Notes: a model not told the origin generated them from the sequence alone. Positions 27,101 to 40,714 are shown, counted from the first letter of the stretch. The stretch is 64,000 nt of DNA from Anthopleura xanthogrammica (GCA_964019055.1 OZ025218.1:4114169-4178168), one strand, 5' to 3'. Translations and numbers: made by a program.

Positions 27101-29484
27101 AGTTTTGGACGAGAAAAGCACATTTTGGGTGTCCAAAACACTGTTTTGCTGGGAAAAAAAATTTTTTAGCCCAAAAAACTGAAAAATGGCCATTTTGGCT
27201 CTCAAAACCAGGTTTTTCGCTTACGGCGTGACCTGTTTGCTGAAACCCCCACTTTTTGCTCATGATAATACCTCTTGAGATAAAAATACGACGTTTTGGC
27301 GAAAAAAAATTCGGTTTTGGCTGAGTAAAGGTGCTTTTTGGTCAAAAAAACTGTTTTTGGCTGAGAACATTTGAAATTTGCTGAGAATTTTCTTTTGCTC
27401 AAAACACGACGTTTTCACTGCTAAACGCAAGTTTTGGACGAGAAAAGCACATTTTGGGTGTCCAAAACACTGTTTTGCTGGGGAAAAAAACTTTTTAGCC
27501 CAAAAAACTGAAAAATGGCCATTTTGGCTCTCAAAACCAGGTTTTTCGCTTACGGCGTGACCTGTTTGCTGAAACCCCCACTTTTTGCTCATGATAATAC
27601 CTCTTGAGATAAAAACACGACGTTTTGGCGAAAAAAAATTCGGTTTTGGCTGAGTAAAGGTGCTTTTTGGTCAAAAAAACTGTTTTTGGCTGAGAACATT
27701 TGAAATTTGCTGAGAATTTTCTTTTGCTCAAAACACGACGTTTTCACTGCTAAACGCAAGTTTTGGACGAGAAAAGCACATTTTGGGTGTCCAAAACACT
27801 GTTTTGCTGGGAAAAAAAACTTTTTAGCCCAAAAAACTGAAAAATGGCCATTTTGGCTCTCAAAACCAGGTTTTTCGCTTACGGCGTGACCTGTTTGCTG
27901 AAACCCCCACTTTTTGCTCATGATAATACCTCTTGAGATAAAAACACGACGTTTTGGTGAAAAAAAAATCGGTTTTGGCTGAGTAAAGGTGCTTTTTGGT
28001 CAAAAAAACTGTTTTTGGCTGAGAACATTTGAAATTTGCTGAGAATTTTCTTTTGCTCAAAACACGACGTTTTCACTGCTAAACGCAAGTTTTGGACGAG
28101 AAAAGCACATTTTGGGTGTCCAAAACACTGTTTTGCTGGGAAAAAAAATTTTTTAGCCCAAAAAACTGAAAAATGGCCATTTTGGCTCTCAAAACCAGGT
28201 TTTTCGCTTACGGCGTGACCTGTTTGCTGAAACCCCCACTTTTTGCTCATGATAATACCTCTTGAGATAAAAACACGACGTTTTGGCGAAAAAAAATTCG
28301 GTTTTGGCTGAGTAAAGGTGCTTTTTGGTCAAAAAAACTGTTTTTGGCTGAGAACATTTGAAATTTGCTGAGAATTTTCTTTTGCTCAAAACACGACGTT
28401 TTCACTGCTAAACGCAAGTTTTGGACGAGAAAAGCACATTTTGGGTGTCCAAAACACTGTTTTGCTGGGGAAAAAAACTTTTTAGCCCAAAAAACTGAAA
28501 AATGGCCATTTTGGCTCTCAAAACCAGGTTTTTCGCTTACGGCGTGACCTGTTTGCTGAAACCCCCACTTTTTGCTCATGATAATACCTCTTGAGATAAA
28601 AACACGACGTTTTGGCGAAAAAAAATTCGGTTTTGGCTGAGTAAAGGTGCTTTTTGGTCAAAAAAACTGTTTTTGGCTGAGAACATTTGAAATTTGCTGA
28701 GAATTTTCTTTTGCTCAAAACACGACGTTTTCACTGCTAAACGCAAGTTTTGGACGAGAAGAGCACATTTTGGGTGTCCAAAACACTGTTTTGCTGGGAA
28801 AAAAAACTTTTTAGCCCAAAAAACTGAAAAATGGCCATTTTGGCTCTCAAAACCAGGTTTTTCGCTTACGGCGTGACCTGTTTGCTGAAACCCCCACTTT
28901 TTGCTCATGATAATACCTCTTGAGATAAAAACACGACGTTTTGGCGAAAAAAAATTCGGTTTTGGCTGAGTAAAGGTGCTTTTTGGTCAAAAAAACTGTT
29001 TTTGGCTGAGAACATTTGAAATTTGCTGAGAATTTTCTTTTGCTCAAAACACGACGTTTTCACTGCTAAACGCAAGTTTTGGACGAGAAAAGCACATTTT
29101 GGGTGTCCAAAACACTGTTTTGCTGGGAAAAAAAACTTTTTAGCCCAAAAAACTGAAAAATGGCCATTTTGGCTCTCAAAACCAGGTTTTTCGCTTACGG
29201 CGTGACCTGTTTGCTGAAACCCCCACTTTTTGCTCATGATAATACCTCTTGAGATAAAAACACGACGTTTTGGCGAAAAAAAATTCGGTTTTGGCTGAGT
29301 AAAGGTGCTTTTTGGTCAAAAAAACTGTTTTTGGCTGAGAACATTTGAAATTTGCTGAGAATTTTCTTTTGCTCAAAACACGACGTTTTCACTGCTAAAC
29401 GCAAGTTTTGGACGAGAAAAGCACATTTTGGGTGTCCAAAACACTGTTTTGCTGGGAAAAAAAACTTTTTAGCCCAAAAAACTG
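9184..29484 (-). repeat. 329-bp tandem satellite, inverted block B
   Basis: The same monomer on the opposite strand, about 62 units, and the most homogeneous block in the window. Almost all units belong to the GTGGGGGTTTCAG subfamily. Private variants are shared by neighbouring units: a C for G change in the CTGACAATTTTC segment in several units near 16.3-17.4 kb, and a GGATGAGTAAAAGTGC variant at two units 658 bp apart (near 21.4 and 22.05 kb). That pattern indicates local unequal exchange or conversion. One unit near 26.3 kb has an extra A and is 330 bp long, and one near 18.2 kb is shortened by two bases. Confidence 0.97.
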
Positions 29485-32400
29485 TATTATCATGAGCAAA
29501 AAGTGGGGGTTTCAGCAAACAGGTCACGCCGTAAGCGAAAAACCGGGTTTTGAGAGCCAAAATGGCCATTTTTCAGTTTTTTGGGCTAAAAAGTTTTTTT
29601 TCCCAGCAAAACAGTGTTTTGGACACCCAAAATGTGCTTTTCTCGTCCAAAACTTGCGTTTAGCAGTGAAAACGTCGTGTTTTGAGCAAAAGAAAATTCT
29701 CAGCAAATTTCAAATGTTCTCAGCCAAAAACAGTTTTTTTGACCAAAAAGCACCTTTACTCAGCCAAAACCGAATTTTTTTTCGCCAAAACGTCGTGTTT
29801 TTATCTCAAGAGGTATTATCATGAGCAAAAAGTGGGGGTTTCAGCAAACAGGTCACGCCGTAAGCGAAAAACCTGGTTTTGAGAGCCAAAATGGCCATTT
29901 TTCAGTTTTTTGGGCTAAAAAGTTTTTTTTCCCAGCAAAACAGTGTTTTGGACACCCAAAATGTGCTTTTCTCGTCCAAAACTTGCGTTTAGCAGTGAAA
30001 ACGTCGTGTTTTGAGCAAAAGAAAATTCTCAGCAAATTTCAAATGTTCTCAGCCAAAAACAGTTTTTTTGACCAAAAAGCACCTTTACTCAGCCAAAACC
30101 GAATTTTTTTTCGCCAAAACGTCGTGTTTTTATCTCAAGAGGTATTATCATGAGCAAAAAGTGGGGGTTTCAGCAAACAGGTCACGCCGTAAGCGAAAAA
30201 CCTGGTTTTGAGAGCCAAAATGGCCATTTTTCAGTTTTTTGGGCTAAAAAGTTTTTTTTCCCAGCAAAACAGTGTTTTGGACACCCAAAATGTGCTTTTC
30301 TCGTCCAAAACTTGCGTTTAGCAGTGAAAACGTCGTGTTTTGAGCAAAAGAAAATTCTCAGCAAATTTCAAATGTTCTCAGCCAAAAACAGTTTTTTTGA
30401 CCAAAAAGCACCTTTACTCAGCCAAAACCGAATTTTTTTTCGCCAAAACGTCGTGTTTTTATCTCAAGAGGTATTATCATGAGCAAAAAGTGGGGGTTTC
30501 AGCAAACAGGTCACGCCGTAAGCGAAAAACCTGGTTTTGAGAGCCAAAATGGCCATTTTTCAGTTTTTTGGGCTAAAAAGTTTTTTTTCCCAGCAAAACA
30601 GTGTTTTGGACACCCAAAATGTGCTTTTCTCGTCCAAAACTTGCGTTTAGCAGTGAAAACGTCGTGTTTTGAGCAAAAGAAAATTCTCAGCAAATTTCAA
30701 ATGTTCTCAGCCAAAAACAGTTTTTTTGACCAAAAAGCACCTTTACTCAGCCAAAACCGAATTGTTTTTCGCCAAAACGTCGTGTTTTTATCTCAAGAGG
30801 TATTATCATGAGCAAAAAGTGGGGGTTTCAGCAAACAGGTCACGCCGTAAGCGAAAAACCTGGTTTTGAGAGCCAAAATGGCCATTTTTCAGTTTTTTGG
30901 GCTAAAAAGTTTTTTTTCCCCAGCAAAACAGTGTTTTGGACACCCAAAATGTGCTTTTCTCGTCCAAAACTTGCGTTTAGCAGTGAAAACGTCGTGTTTT
31001 GAGCAAAAGAAAATTCTCAGCAAATTTCAAATGTTCTCAGCCAAAAACAGTTTTTTTGACCAAAAAGCACCTTTACTCAGCCAAAACCGAATTTTTTTTC
31101 GCCAAAACGTCGTGTTTTTATCTCAAGAGGTATTATCATGAGCAAAAAGTGGGGGTTTCAGCAAACAGGTCACGCCGTAAGCGAAAAACCTGGTTTTGAG
31201 AGCCAAAATGGCCATTTTTCAGTTTTTTGGGCTAAAAAGTTTTTTTCCCCAGCAAAACAGTGTTTTGGACACCCAAAATGTGCTTTTCTCGTCCAAAACT
31301 TGCGTTTAGCAGTGAAAACGTCGTGTTTTGAGCAAAAGAAAATTCTCAGCAAATTTCAAATGTTCTCAGCCAAAAACAGTTTTTTTGACCAAAAAGCACC
31401 TTTACTCAGCCAAAACCGAATTTTTTTTCGCCAAAACGTCGTGTTTTTATCTCAAGAGGTATTATCATGAGCAAAAAGTGGGGGTTTCAGCAAACAGGTC
31501 ACGCCGTAAGCGAAAAACCTGGTTTTGAGAGCCAAAATGGCCATTTTTCAGTTTTTTGGGCTAAAAAGTTTTTTTTCCCAGCAAAACAGTGTTTTGGACA
31601 CCCAAAATGTGCTTTTCTCGTCCAAAACTTGCGTTTAGCAGTGAAAACGTCGTGTTTTGAGCAAAAGAAAATTCTCAGCAAATTTCAAATGTTCTCAGCC
31701 AAAAACAGTTTTTTTGACCAAAAAGCACCTTTACTCAGCCAAAACCGAATTTTTTTTCGCCAAAACGTCGTGTTTTGATCTCAAGAGGTATTATCATGAG
31801 CAAAAAGTGGGGGTTTCAGCAAACAGGTCACGCCGTAAGCGAAAAACCTGGTTTTGAGAGCCAAAATGGCCATTTTTCAGTTTTTTGGGCTAAAAAGTTT
31901 TTTTTCCCAGCAAAACAGTGTTTTGGACACCCAAAATGTGCTTTTCTCGTCCAAAACTTGCGTTTAGCAGTGAAAACGTCGTGTTTTGAGCAAAAGAAAA
32001 TTCTCAGCAAATTTCAAATGTTCTCAGCCAAAAACAGTTTTTTTGACCAAAAAGCACCTTTACTCAGCCAAAACCGAATTTTTTTTCGCCAAAACGTCGT
32101 GTTTTTATCTCAAGAGGTATTATCATGAGCAAAAAGTGGGGGTTTCAGCAAACAGGTCACGCCGTAAGCGAAAAACCTGGTTTTGAGAGCCAAAATGGCC
32201 ATTTTTCAGTTTTTTGGGCTAAAAAGTTTTTTTTCCCAGCAAAACAGTGTTTTGGACACCCAAAATGTGCTTTTCTCGTCCAAAACTTGCGTTTAGCAGT
32301 GAAAACGTCGTGTTTTGAGCAAAAGAAAATTCTCAGCAAATTTCAAATGTTCTCAGCCAAAAACAGTTTTTTTGACCAAAAAGCACCTTTACTCAGCCAA

Positions 32401-33190
32401 AACCGAATTTTTTTTCGCCAAAACGTCGTGTTTTTATCTCAAGAGGTATTATCATGAGCAAAAAGTGGGGGTTTCAGCAAACAGGTCACGCCGTAAGCGA
32501 AAAACCTGGTTTTGAGAGCCAAAATGGCCATTTTTCAGTTTTTTGGGCTAAAAAGTTTTTTTTCCCAGCAAAACAGTGTTTTGGACACCCAAAATGTGCT
32601 TTTCTCGTCCAAAACTTGCGTTTAGCAGTGAAAACGTCGTGTTTTGAGCAAAAGAAAATTCTCAGCAAATTTCAAATGTTCTCAGCCAAAAACAGTTTTT
32701 TTGACCAAAAAGCACCTTTACTCAGCCAAAACCGAATTTTTTTTCGCCAAAACGTCGTGTTTTGATCTCAAGAGGTATTATCATGAGCAAAAAGTGGGGG
32801 TTTCAGCAAACAGGTCACGCCGTAAGCGAAAAACCTGGTTTTGAGAGCCAAAATGGCCATTTTTCAGTTTTTTGGGCTAAAAAGTTTTTTTTCCCAGCAA
32901 AACAGTGTTTTGGACACCCAAAATGTGCTTTTCTCGTCCAAAACTTGCGTTTAGCAGTGAAAACGTCGTGTTTTGAGCAAAAGAAAATTCTCAGCAAATT
33001 TCAAATGTTCTCAGCCAAAAACAGTTTTTTTGACCAAAAAGCACCTTTACTCAGCCAAAACCGAATTTTTTTTCGCCAAAACGTCGTGTTTTTATCTCAA
33101 GAGGTATTATCATGAGCAAAAAGTGGGGGTTTCAGCAAACAGGTCACGCCGTAAGCGAAAAACCTGGTTTTGAGAGCCAAAATGGCCATT
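29485..33190 (+). repeat. 329-bp tandem satellite, block C
   Basis: About 11 monomers in the + orientation, of the same homogeneous subfamily as block B. The block begins abruptly at the 29484/29485 orientation switch and ends at the assembly gap. A GTTTTGATCTC variant recurs at about 31.77 and 32.76 kb, three monomers apart, again suggesting a small higher-order repeat. Confidence 0.97.
29821..30149 (+). repeat. representative 329-bp monomer made of 16 sub-units
   Basis: This monomer divides by eye into 16 consecutive sub-units of 19, 21, 21, 29, 20, 21, 20, 20, 19, 17, 21, 19, 21, 21, 21 and 19 bp, which sum to 329. Almost every sub-unit starts with AAAA or AAA, has a TTTT/TTT tract about 10 bp later and ends in GCC, AGC or similar. 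The mean of 20.6 bp is close to two turns of B-DNA. The division is seen directly; that the monomer arose by amplification of a roughly 21-bp ancestor is inference. Confidence 0.8.
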
Positions 33191-33390
33191 NNNNNNNNNN
33201 NNNNNNNNNNNNNNNNNNNNNNNNNNNNNNNNNNNNNNNNNNNNNNNNNNNNNNNNNNNNNNNNNNNNNNNNNNNNNNNNNNNNNNNNNNNNNNNNNNNN
33301 NNNNNNNNNNNNNNNNNNNNNNNNNNNNNNNNNNNNNNNNNNNNNNNNNNNNNNNNNNNNNNNNNNNNNNNNNNNNNNNNNNNNNNNNNN
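33191..33390. other. assembly gap (200 N)
   Basis: A run of exactly 200 undetermined bases inside the satellite. The round length suggests a placeholder rather than a measured gap. Satellite orientation and subfamily both change across it, so the true distance and even the relative orientation of the two sides are not established. Confidence 0.95.
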
Positions 33391-33476
33391 AAAAACTGAA
33401 AAATGGCCATTTTGGCTCTAAAAACTAGGTTTTTCGCTGACGGCGTGACCTGTTTGCTGAAACCACCACTTTTTGC

Positions 33477-36400
33477 TCATGAAAATACCTCTTGAGATGA
33501 AAATACGACTTTTTGGCGAAAAAAAATGGGCTTTTGGCTGAGAAAAGGTGCTTTTTGGTCAAAAAAACTGTTCTTTGCTGAGAAAATTGGAAATTTGCTG
33601 AGAATTTTCTTTTGCTCAAAACACCACGTTTTCACTGCTAAACGCACATTTTGGCCGAGAAAAGCACATTTTGGGTGTCCAAAACACTGTTTTGCTGGAA
33701 AAAAAAGCTTTTTAGCCCAAAAAACTGAAAAATGGCCATTTTGGCTCTCAAAACTAGGTTTTTCGCTGACGGCGTCACCTGTTTGCTGAAACCACCACTT
33801 TTTGCTCATGAAAATACCTCTTGAGATAAAAACACGACTTTTTGGCGAAAAAAAATGGGCTTTTGGCTGAGAAAAGGTGCTTTTTGGTCAAAAAAGCTGT
33901 TTTTTGCTGAGAAAATTTGAAATTTGCTGAGAATTTTCTTTTGCTCAAAACACGACGTTTTCACTGCTAAACGCAAGTTTTGGACGAGAAAAGTACATTT
34001 TGGGTGTCCAAAACACTGTTTTGCTGGGGAAAAAAACTTTTTAGCCCAAAAAACTGAAAAATGGCCATTTTGGCTCTCAAAACCAGGTTTTTCGCTTACG
34101 GCGTGACCTGTTTGCTGAAACCCCCACTTTTTGCTCATGAAAATACCTCTTGAGATAAAAACACGACTTTTTGGCGAAAAAAAATGGGCTTTTGGCTGAG
34201 AAAAGGTGCTTTTTGGTCAAAAAAACTGTTCTTTGCTGAGAAAATTTGAAATTTGCTGAGAATTTTCTTTCGCTCAAAACACCACGTTTTCACTGCTAAA
34301 CGCACATTTTGGCCGACAAAAGCACATTTTGCGTGTCCAAAACACTGTTTTGCTGGGAAAAAAAGCTTTTTAGCCCAAAAAACTGAAAAATGCCCATTTT
34401 GGCTCTCAAAACTAGGTTTTTCGCTGACGGCGTCACCTGTTTGCTGAAACCACCACTTTTTGCTCATGAAAATACCTCTTGAGATAAAAACACGACTTTT
34501 TGGCGAAAAAAAATGGGCTTTTGGCTGAGAAAAGGTGCTTTTTGGTCAAAAAAACTGTTTTTTGCTGAGAAAATTGGAAATTTGCTGAGAATTTTCTTTT
34601 GCTCAAAACACCACGTTTTCACTGCTAAACGCACATTTTGGCCGAGAAAAGCACATTTTGGGTGTCCAAAACACTGTTTTGCTGGGAAAAAAAGCTTTTT
34701 AGCCCAAAAAACTGAAAAATGGCCATTTTGGCTCTAAAAACTAGGTTTTTCGCTGACGGCGTCACCTGTTTGCTGAAACCACCACTTTTTGCTCATGAAA
34801 ATACCTCTTGAGATGAAAATACGACTTTTTGGCGAAAAAAAATGGGCTTTTGGCTGAGAAAAGGTGCTTTTTGGTCCAAAAAACTGTTTTTTGCTGAGAA
34901 AATTGGAAATTTGCTGAGAATTTTCTTTTGCTCAAAACACGACGTTTTCACTGCTAAACGCACCTTTTGGCCGAGAAAAGCACATTTTGGGTGTCCAAAA
35001 CACTGTTTTGCTGGAAAAAAAAGCTTTTTAGCCCAAAAAACTGAAAAATGACCATTTTGGCTCTCAAAACCAGGTTTTTCGCTGACGGCGTCACCTGTTT
35101 GCTGAAACCACCACTTTTTGCTCATGAAAATACCTCTTGAGATAAAAACACGACTTTTTGGCGAAAAAAAATGGGCTTTTGGCTGAGAAAAGGTGCTTTT
35201 TGGTCCAAAAAACTGTTTTTTGCTGAGAAAATTGGAAATTTGCTGAGAATTTTCTTTCGCTCAAAACACCACGTTTTCACTGATAAACGCACATTTTGGC
35301 CGAGAAAAGCACATTTTGGGTGTCCAAAACACTGTTTTGCTGGGAAAAAAAGCTTTTTAGCCCAAAAAACTGAAAAATGGCCATTTTGGCTCTCAAAACT
35401 AGGTTTTTCGCTGACGGCCTCACCTGTTTGCTGAAACCACCACTTTTTGCTCATGAAAATACCTCTTGAGATAAAAACACGACTTTTTGGCGAAAAAAAA
35501 TGGGCTTTTGGTTGAGAAAAGGTGCTTTTTGGTCCAAAAAACTGTTTTTTGCTGAGAAAATTTGAAATTTCCTGAGAATTTTCTTTTGCTCAAAACACCA
35601 CGTTTTCACTGCTAAACGCACATTTTGGCCTAGAAAAGCACATTTTGGGTGTCCAAAACACTGTTTTGCTGGGAAAAAAAACTTTTTAGCCCAAAAAAAT
35701 GAAAAATGGCCATTTTGGCTCTCAAAACCAGGTTTTTCGCTTATGGCGTGACCTGTTTCCTGAAACCCCCACTTTTTGCTCATGATAATACCTCTTGAGA
35801 TAAAAACACGACGTTTTGGCGAAAAAAAATGGGCTTTTGGCTGAGAAAAGGTGCTTTTTGGTCAAAAAAACTGTTTTTTGCTGAGAAAATTGGAAATTTG
35901 CTGAGAATTTTCTTTTGCTCAAAACACCACGTTTTCACTGCTAAAAGCACATTTTGGCCGAGAAATGCACATTTTGGGTGTCCAAAACACTGTTTTGCTG
36001 GGAAAAAAAAGCTTTTTAGCCCAATAAACTGAAAAATGGCCATTTTGGCTCTCAAAACAAGGTTTTTCGCTGACGGCGTCACCTGTTTGCTGAAACCACC
36101 ACTTTTTGCTCATGAAAATACCTCTTGAGATAAAAACACGACTTTTTGGCGAAAAAAAATGGGCTTTTGGCTGAGAAAAGGTGCTTTTTGGTCCAAAAAA
36201 CTGTTTTTTGCTGAGAAAATTGGAAATTTGCTGAGAATTTTCTTTCGCTCAAAACACCACGTTTTCACTGATAAACGCACATTTTGGCCGAGAAAAGCAC
36301 ATTTTGGGTGTCCAAAACACTGTTTTGCTGGGAAAAAAGCTTTTTAGCCCAAAAAACTGAAAAATGGCCATTTTGGCTCTCAAAACTAGGTTTTTCGCTG

Positions 36401-39398
36401 ACGGCGTCACCTGTTTGCTGAAACCACCACTTTTTGCTCATGAAAATACCTCTTGAGATAAAAACACGACTTTTTGGCGAAAAAAAATGGGCTTTTGGCT
36501 GAGAAAAGGTGCTTTTTGGTCAAAAAAACTGTTCTTTGCTGAGAAAATTGGAAATTTGCTGAGAATTTTCTTTTGCTCAAAACACCACGTTTTCACTGCT
36601 AAACGCACATTTTGGCCGAGAAAAGCACATTTTGGGTGTCCAAAACACTGTTTTGCTGGAAAAAAAAGCTTTTTAGCCCAAAAAACTGAAAAATGGCCAT
36701 TTTGGCTCTCAAAACTAGGTTTTTCGCTGACGGCGTCACCTGTTTGCTGAAACCACCACTTTTTGCTCATGAAAATACCTCTTGAGATAAAAACACGACT
36801 TTTTGGCGAAAAAAAATGGGCTTTTGGCTGAGAAAAGGTGCTTTTTGGTCAAAAAAGCTGTTTTTTGCTGAGAAAATTTGAAATTTGCTGAGAATTTTCT
36901 TTTGCTCAAAACACGACGTTTTCACTGCTAAACGCAAGTTTTGGACGAGAAAAGTACATTTTGGGTGTCCAAAACACTGTTTTGCTGGGGAAAAAAACTT
37001 TTTAGCCCAAAAAACTGAAAAATGGCCATTTTGGCTCTCAAAACCAGGTTTTTCGCTTACGGCGTGACCTGTTTGCTGAAACCCCCACTTTTTGCTCATG
37101 AAAATACCTCTTGAGATAAAAACACGACTTTTTGGCGAAAAAAAATGGGCTTTTGGCTGAGAAAAGGTCCTTTTTGGTCAAAAAAACTGTTCTTTGCTGA
37201 GAAAATTTGAAATTTGCTGAGAATTTTCTTTTGCTCAAAACACGACGTTTTCACTGCTAAACGCACATTTTGGCCGAGAAAAGCACATTTTAGGTGTCCA
37301 AAACACTGTTTTGCTGGGAAAAAAAGCTTTTTAGCCCAAAAAACTGAAAAATGCCCATTTTGGCTCTCAAAACTAGGTTTTTCGCTGACGGCGTCACCTG
37401 TTTGCTGAAACCACCACTTTTTGCTCATGAAAATACCTCTTGAGATAAAAACACGACTTTTTGGCGAAAAAAAATGGGCTTTTGGCTGAGAAAAGGTGCT
37501 TTTTGGTCAAAAAAACTGTTTTTTGCTGAGAAAATTGGAAATTTGCTGAGAATTTTCTTTTGCTCAAAACACCACGTTTTCACTGCTAAACGCACATTTT
37601 GGCCGAGAAAAGCACATTTTGGGTGTCCAAAACACTGTTTTGCTGGGAAAAAAAGCTTTTTAGCCCAAAAAACTGAAAAATGGCCATTTTGGCTCTAAAA
37701 ACTAGGTTTTTCGCTGACGGCGTCACCTGTTTGCTGAAACCACCACTTTTTGCTCATGAAAATACCTCTTGAGATGAAAATACGACTTTTTGGCGAAAAA
37801 AAATGGGCTTTTGGCTGAGAAAAGGTGCTTTTTGGTCCAAAAAACTGTTTTTTGCTGAGAAAATTGGAAATTTGCTGAGAATTTTCTTTTGCTCAAAACA
37901 CGACGTTTTCACTGCTAAACGCACCTTTTGGCCGAGAAAAGCACATTTTGGGTGTCCAAAACACTGTTTTGCTGGAAAAAAAAGCTTTTTAGCCCAAAAA
38001 ACTGAAAAATGACCATTTTGGCTCTCAAAACCAGGTTTTTCGCTGACGGCGTCACCTGTTTGCTGAAACCACCACTTTTTGCTCATGAAAATACCTCTTG
38101 AGATAAAAACACGACTTTTTGGCGAAAAAAAATGGGCTTTTGGCTGAGAAAAGGTGCTTTTTGGTCCAAAAAACTGTTTTTTGCTGAGAAAATTGGAAAT
38201 TTGCTGAGAATTTTCTTTCGCTCAAAACACCACGTTTTCACTGATAAACGCACATTTTGGCCGAGAAAAGCACATTTTGGGTGTCCAAAACACTGTTTTG
38301 CTGGGAAAAAAAGCTTTTTAGCCCAAAAAACTGAAAAATGGCCATTTTGGCTCTCAAAACTAGGTTTTTCGCTGACGGCCTCACCTGTTTGCTGAAACCA
38401 CCACTTTTTGCTCATGAAAATACCTCTTGAGATAAAAACACGACTTTTTGGCGAAAAAAAATGGGCTTTTGGTTGAGAAAAGGTGCTTTTTGGTCCAAAA
38501 AACTGTTTTTTGCTGAGAAAATTTGAAATTTCCTGAGAATTTTCTTTTGCTCAAAACACCACGTTTTCACTGCTAAACGCACATTTTGGCCTAGAAAAGC
38601 ACATTTTGGGTGTCCAAAACACTGTTTTGCTGGGAAAAAAAACTTTTTAGCCCAAAAAAATGAAAAATGGCCATTTTGGCTCTCAAAACCAGGTTTTTCG
38701 CTTATGGCGTGACCTGTTTCCTGAAACCCCCACTTTTTGCTCATGATAATACCTCTTGAGATAAAAACACGACGTTTTGGCGAAAAAAAATGGGCTTTTG
38801 GCTGAGAAAAGGTGCTTTTTGGTCAAAAAAACTGTTTTTTGCTGAGAAAATTGGAAATTTGCTGAGAATTTTCTTTTGCTCAAAACACCACGTTTTCACT
38901 GCTAAAAGCACATTTTGGCCGAGAAATGCACATTTTGGGTGTCCAAAACACTGTTTTGCTGGGAAAAAAAAGCTTTTTAGCCCAATAAACTGAAAAATGG
39001 CCATTTTGGCTCTCAAAACAAGGTTTTTCGCTGACGGCGTCACCTGTTTGCTGAAACCACCACTTTTTGCTCATGAAAATACCTCTTGAGATAAAAACAC
39101 GACTTTTTGGCGAAAAAAAATGGGCTTTTGGCTGAGAAAAGGTGCTTTTTGGTCCAAAAAACTGTTTTTTGCTGAGAAAATTGGAAATTTGCTGAGAATT
39201 TTCTTTCGCTCAAAACACCACGTTTTCACTGATAAACGCACATTTTGGCCGAGAAAAGCACATTTTGGGTGTCCAAAACACTGTTTTGCTGGGAAAAAAG
39301 CTTTTTAGCCCAAAAAACTGAAAAATGGCCATTTTGGCTCTCAAAACTAGGTTTTTCGCTGACGGCGTCACCTGTTTGCTGAAACCACCACTTTTTGC
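33477..39398 (-). repeat. higher-order repeat: 9 monomers (2961 bp) x 2
   Basis: Diagnostic variants of successive monomers reappear in the same order 2961 bp (9 x 329) further on. Examples are a unit with GGCCTCACCTG, one with CGCTTATGGCGTGACCTGTTTCC, and one with CCCAATAAACTG and an extra A. The two copies are not identical: the monomer near 34.3 kb and its partner near 37.3 kb differ at several sites. Confidence 0.85.
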
Positions 39399-40714
39399 TC
39401 ATGAAAATACCTCTTGAGATAAAAACACGACTTTTTGGCCAAAAAAAATGGGCTTTTGGCTGAGAAAAGGTGCTTTTTGGTCAAAAAAACTGTTTTTTGC
39501 TGAGAAAATTGAAAATTTGCTGAGAATTTTCTTTCGCTCAAAACACCACGTTTTCACTGCTAAACGCACATTTTGGCCGACAAAAGCACATTTTGCGTGT
39601 CCAAAACACTGTTTTGCTGGGAAAAAAAGCTTTTTAGCCCAAAAAAATGAAAAATGGCCATTTTGGCTCTCAAAACTAGGTTTTTCGCTGACGGCATCAC
39701 CTGTTTGCTGAAACCACCACTTTTTGCTCATGAAAATACCTCTTGAGATAAAAACACGACTTTTTGGCGAAAAAAAATGGGCTTTTGGCTGAGAAAAGGT
39801 GCTTTTTGGTCAAAAAAACTGTTTTTTGCTGAGAAAATTGGAAATTTGCTGAGAATTTTCTTTTGCTCAAAACACCACGTTTTCACTGCTAAACGCACAT
39901 TTTGGCCGACAAAAGCACATTTTGCGTGTCCAAAACACTGTTTTGCTGGGAAAAAAAGCTTTTTAGCCCAATAAACTGAAAATTGACCATTTTGGCTCTC
40001 AAAACCAGGTTTTTCGCTGACGGCGTGACCTGTTTGCTGAAACCACCACTTTTTGCTCATGAAAATACCTCTTGAGATGAAAATACGACTTTTTGGCGAA
40101 AAAAAATGGGCTTTTGGCTGAGAAAAGGTGCTTTTTGGTCCAAAAAACTGTTTTTTGCTGAGAAAATTGGAAATTTGCTGAGAATTTTCTTTTGCTCAAA
40201 ACACCACGTTTTCACTGCTAAACGCACCTTTTGGCCGAGAAAAGCACATTTTGGGTGTCCAAAACACTGTTTTGCTGGAAAAAAAAGCTTTTTAGCCCAA
40301 AAAACTGAAAAATGACCATTTTGGCTCTCAAAACCAGGTTTTTCGCTGACGGCGTCACCTGTTTGCTGAAACCCCCACTTTTTGCTCATGATAATACCTC
40401 TTGAGATAAAAACACGACGTTTTGGCGAAACAAAATTCGGTTTTGGCTGAGAAAAGGTGCTTTTTGGTCAAAAAAACTGTTCTTTGCTGAGAAAATTTGA
40501 AATTTGCTGAGAATTTTCTTTTGCTCAAAACACCACGTTTTCACTGCTAAACGCACATTTTGGCCGAGAAAAGCACATTTTGGGTGTCCAAAACACTGTT
40601 TTGCTGGAAAAAAAAGCTTTTTAGCCCAAAAAACTGAAAAATGGCCATTTTGGCTCTCAAAACTAGGTTTTTCGCTGACGGCGTCACCTGTTTGCTGAAA
40701 CCACCACTTTTTGC

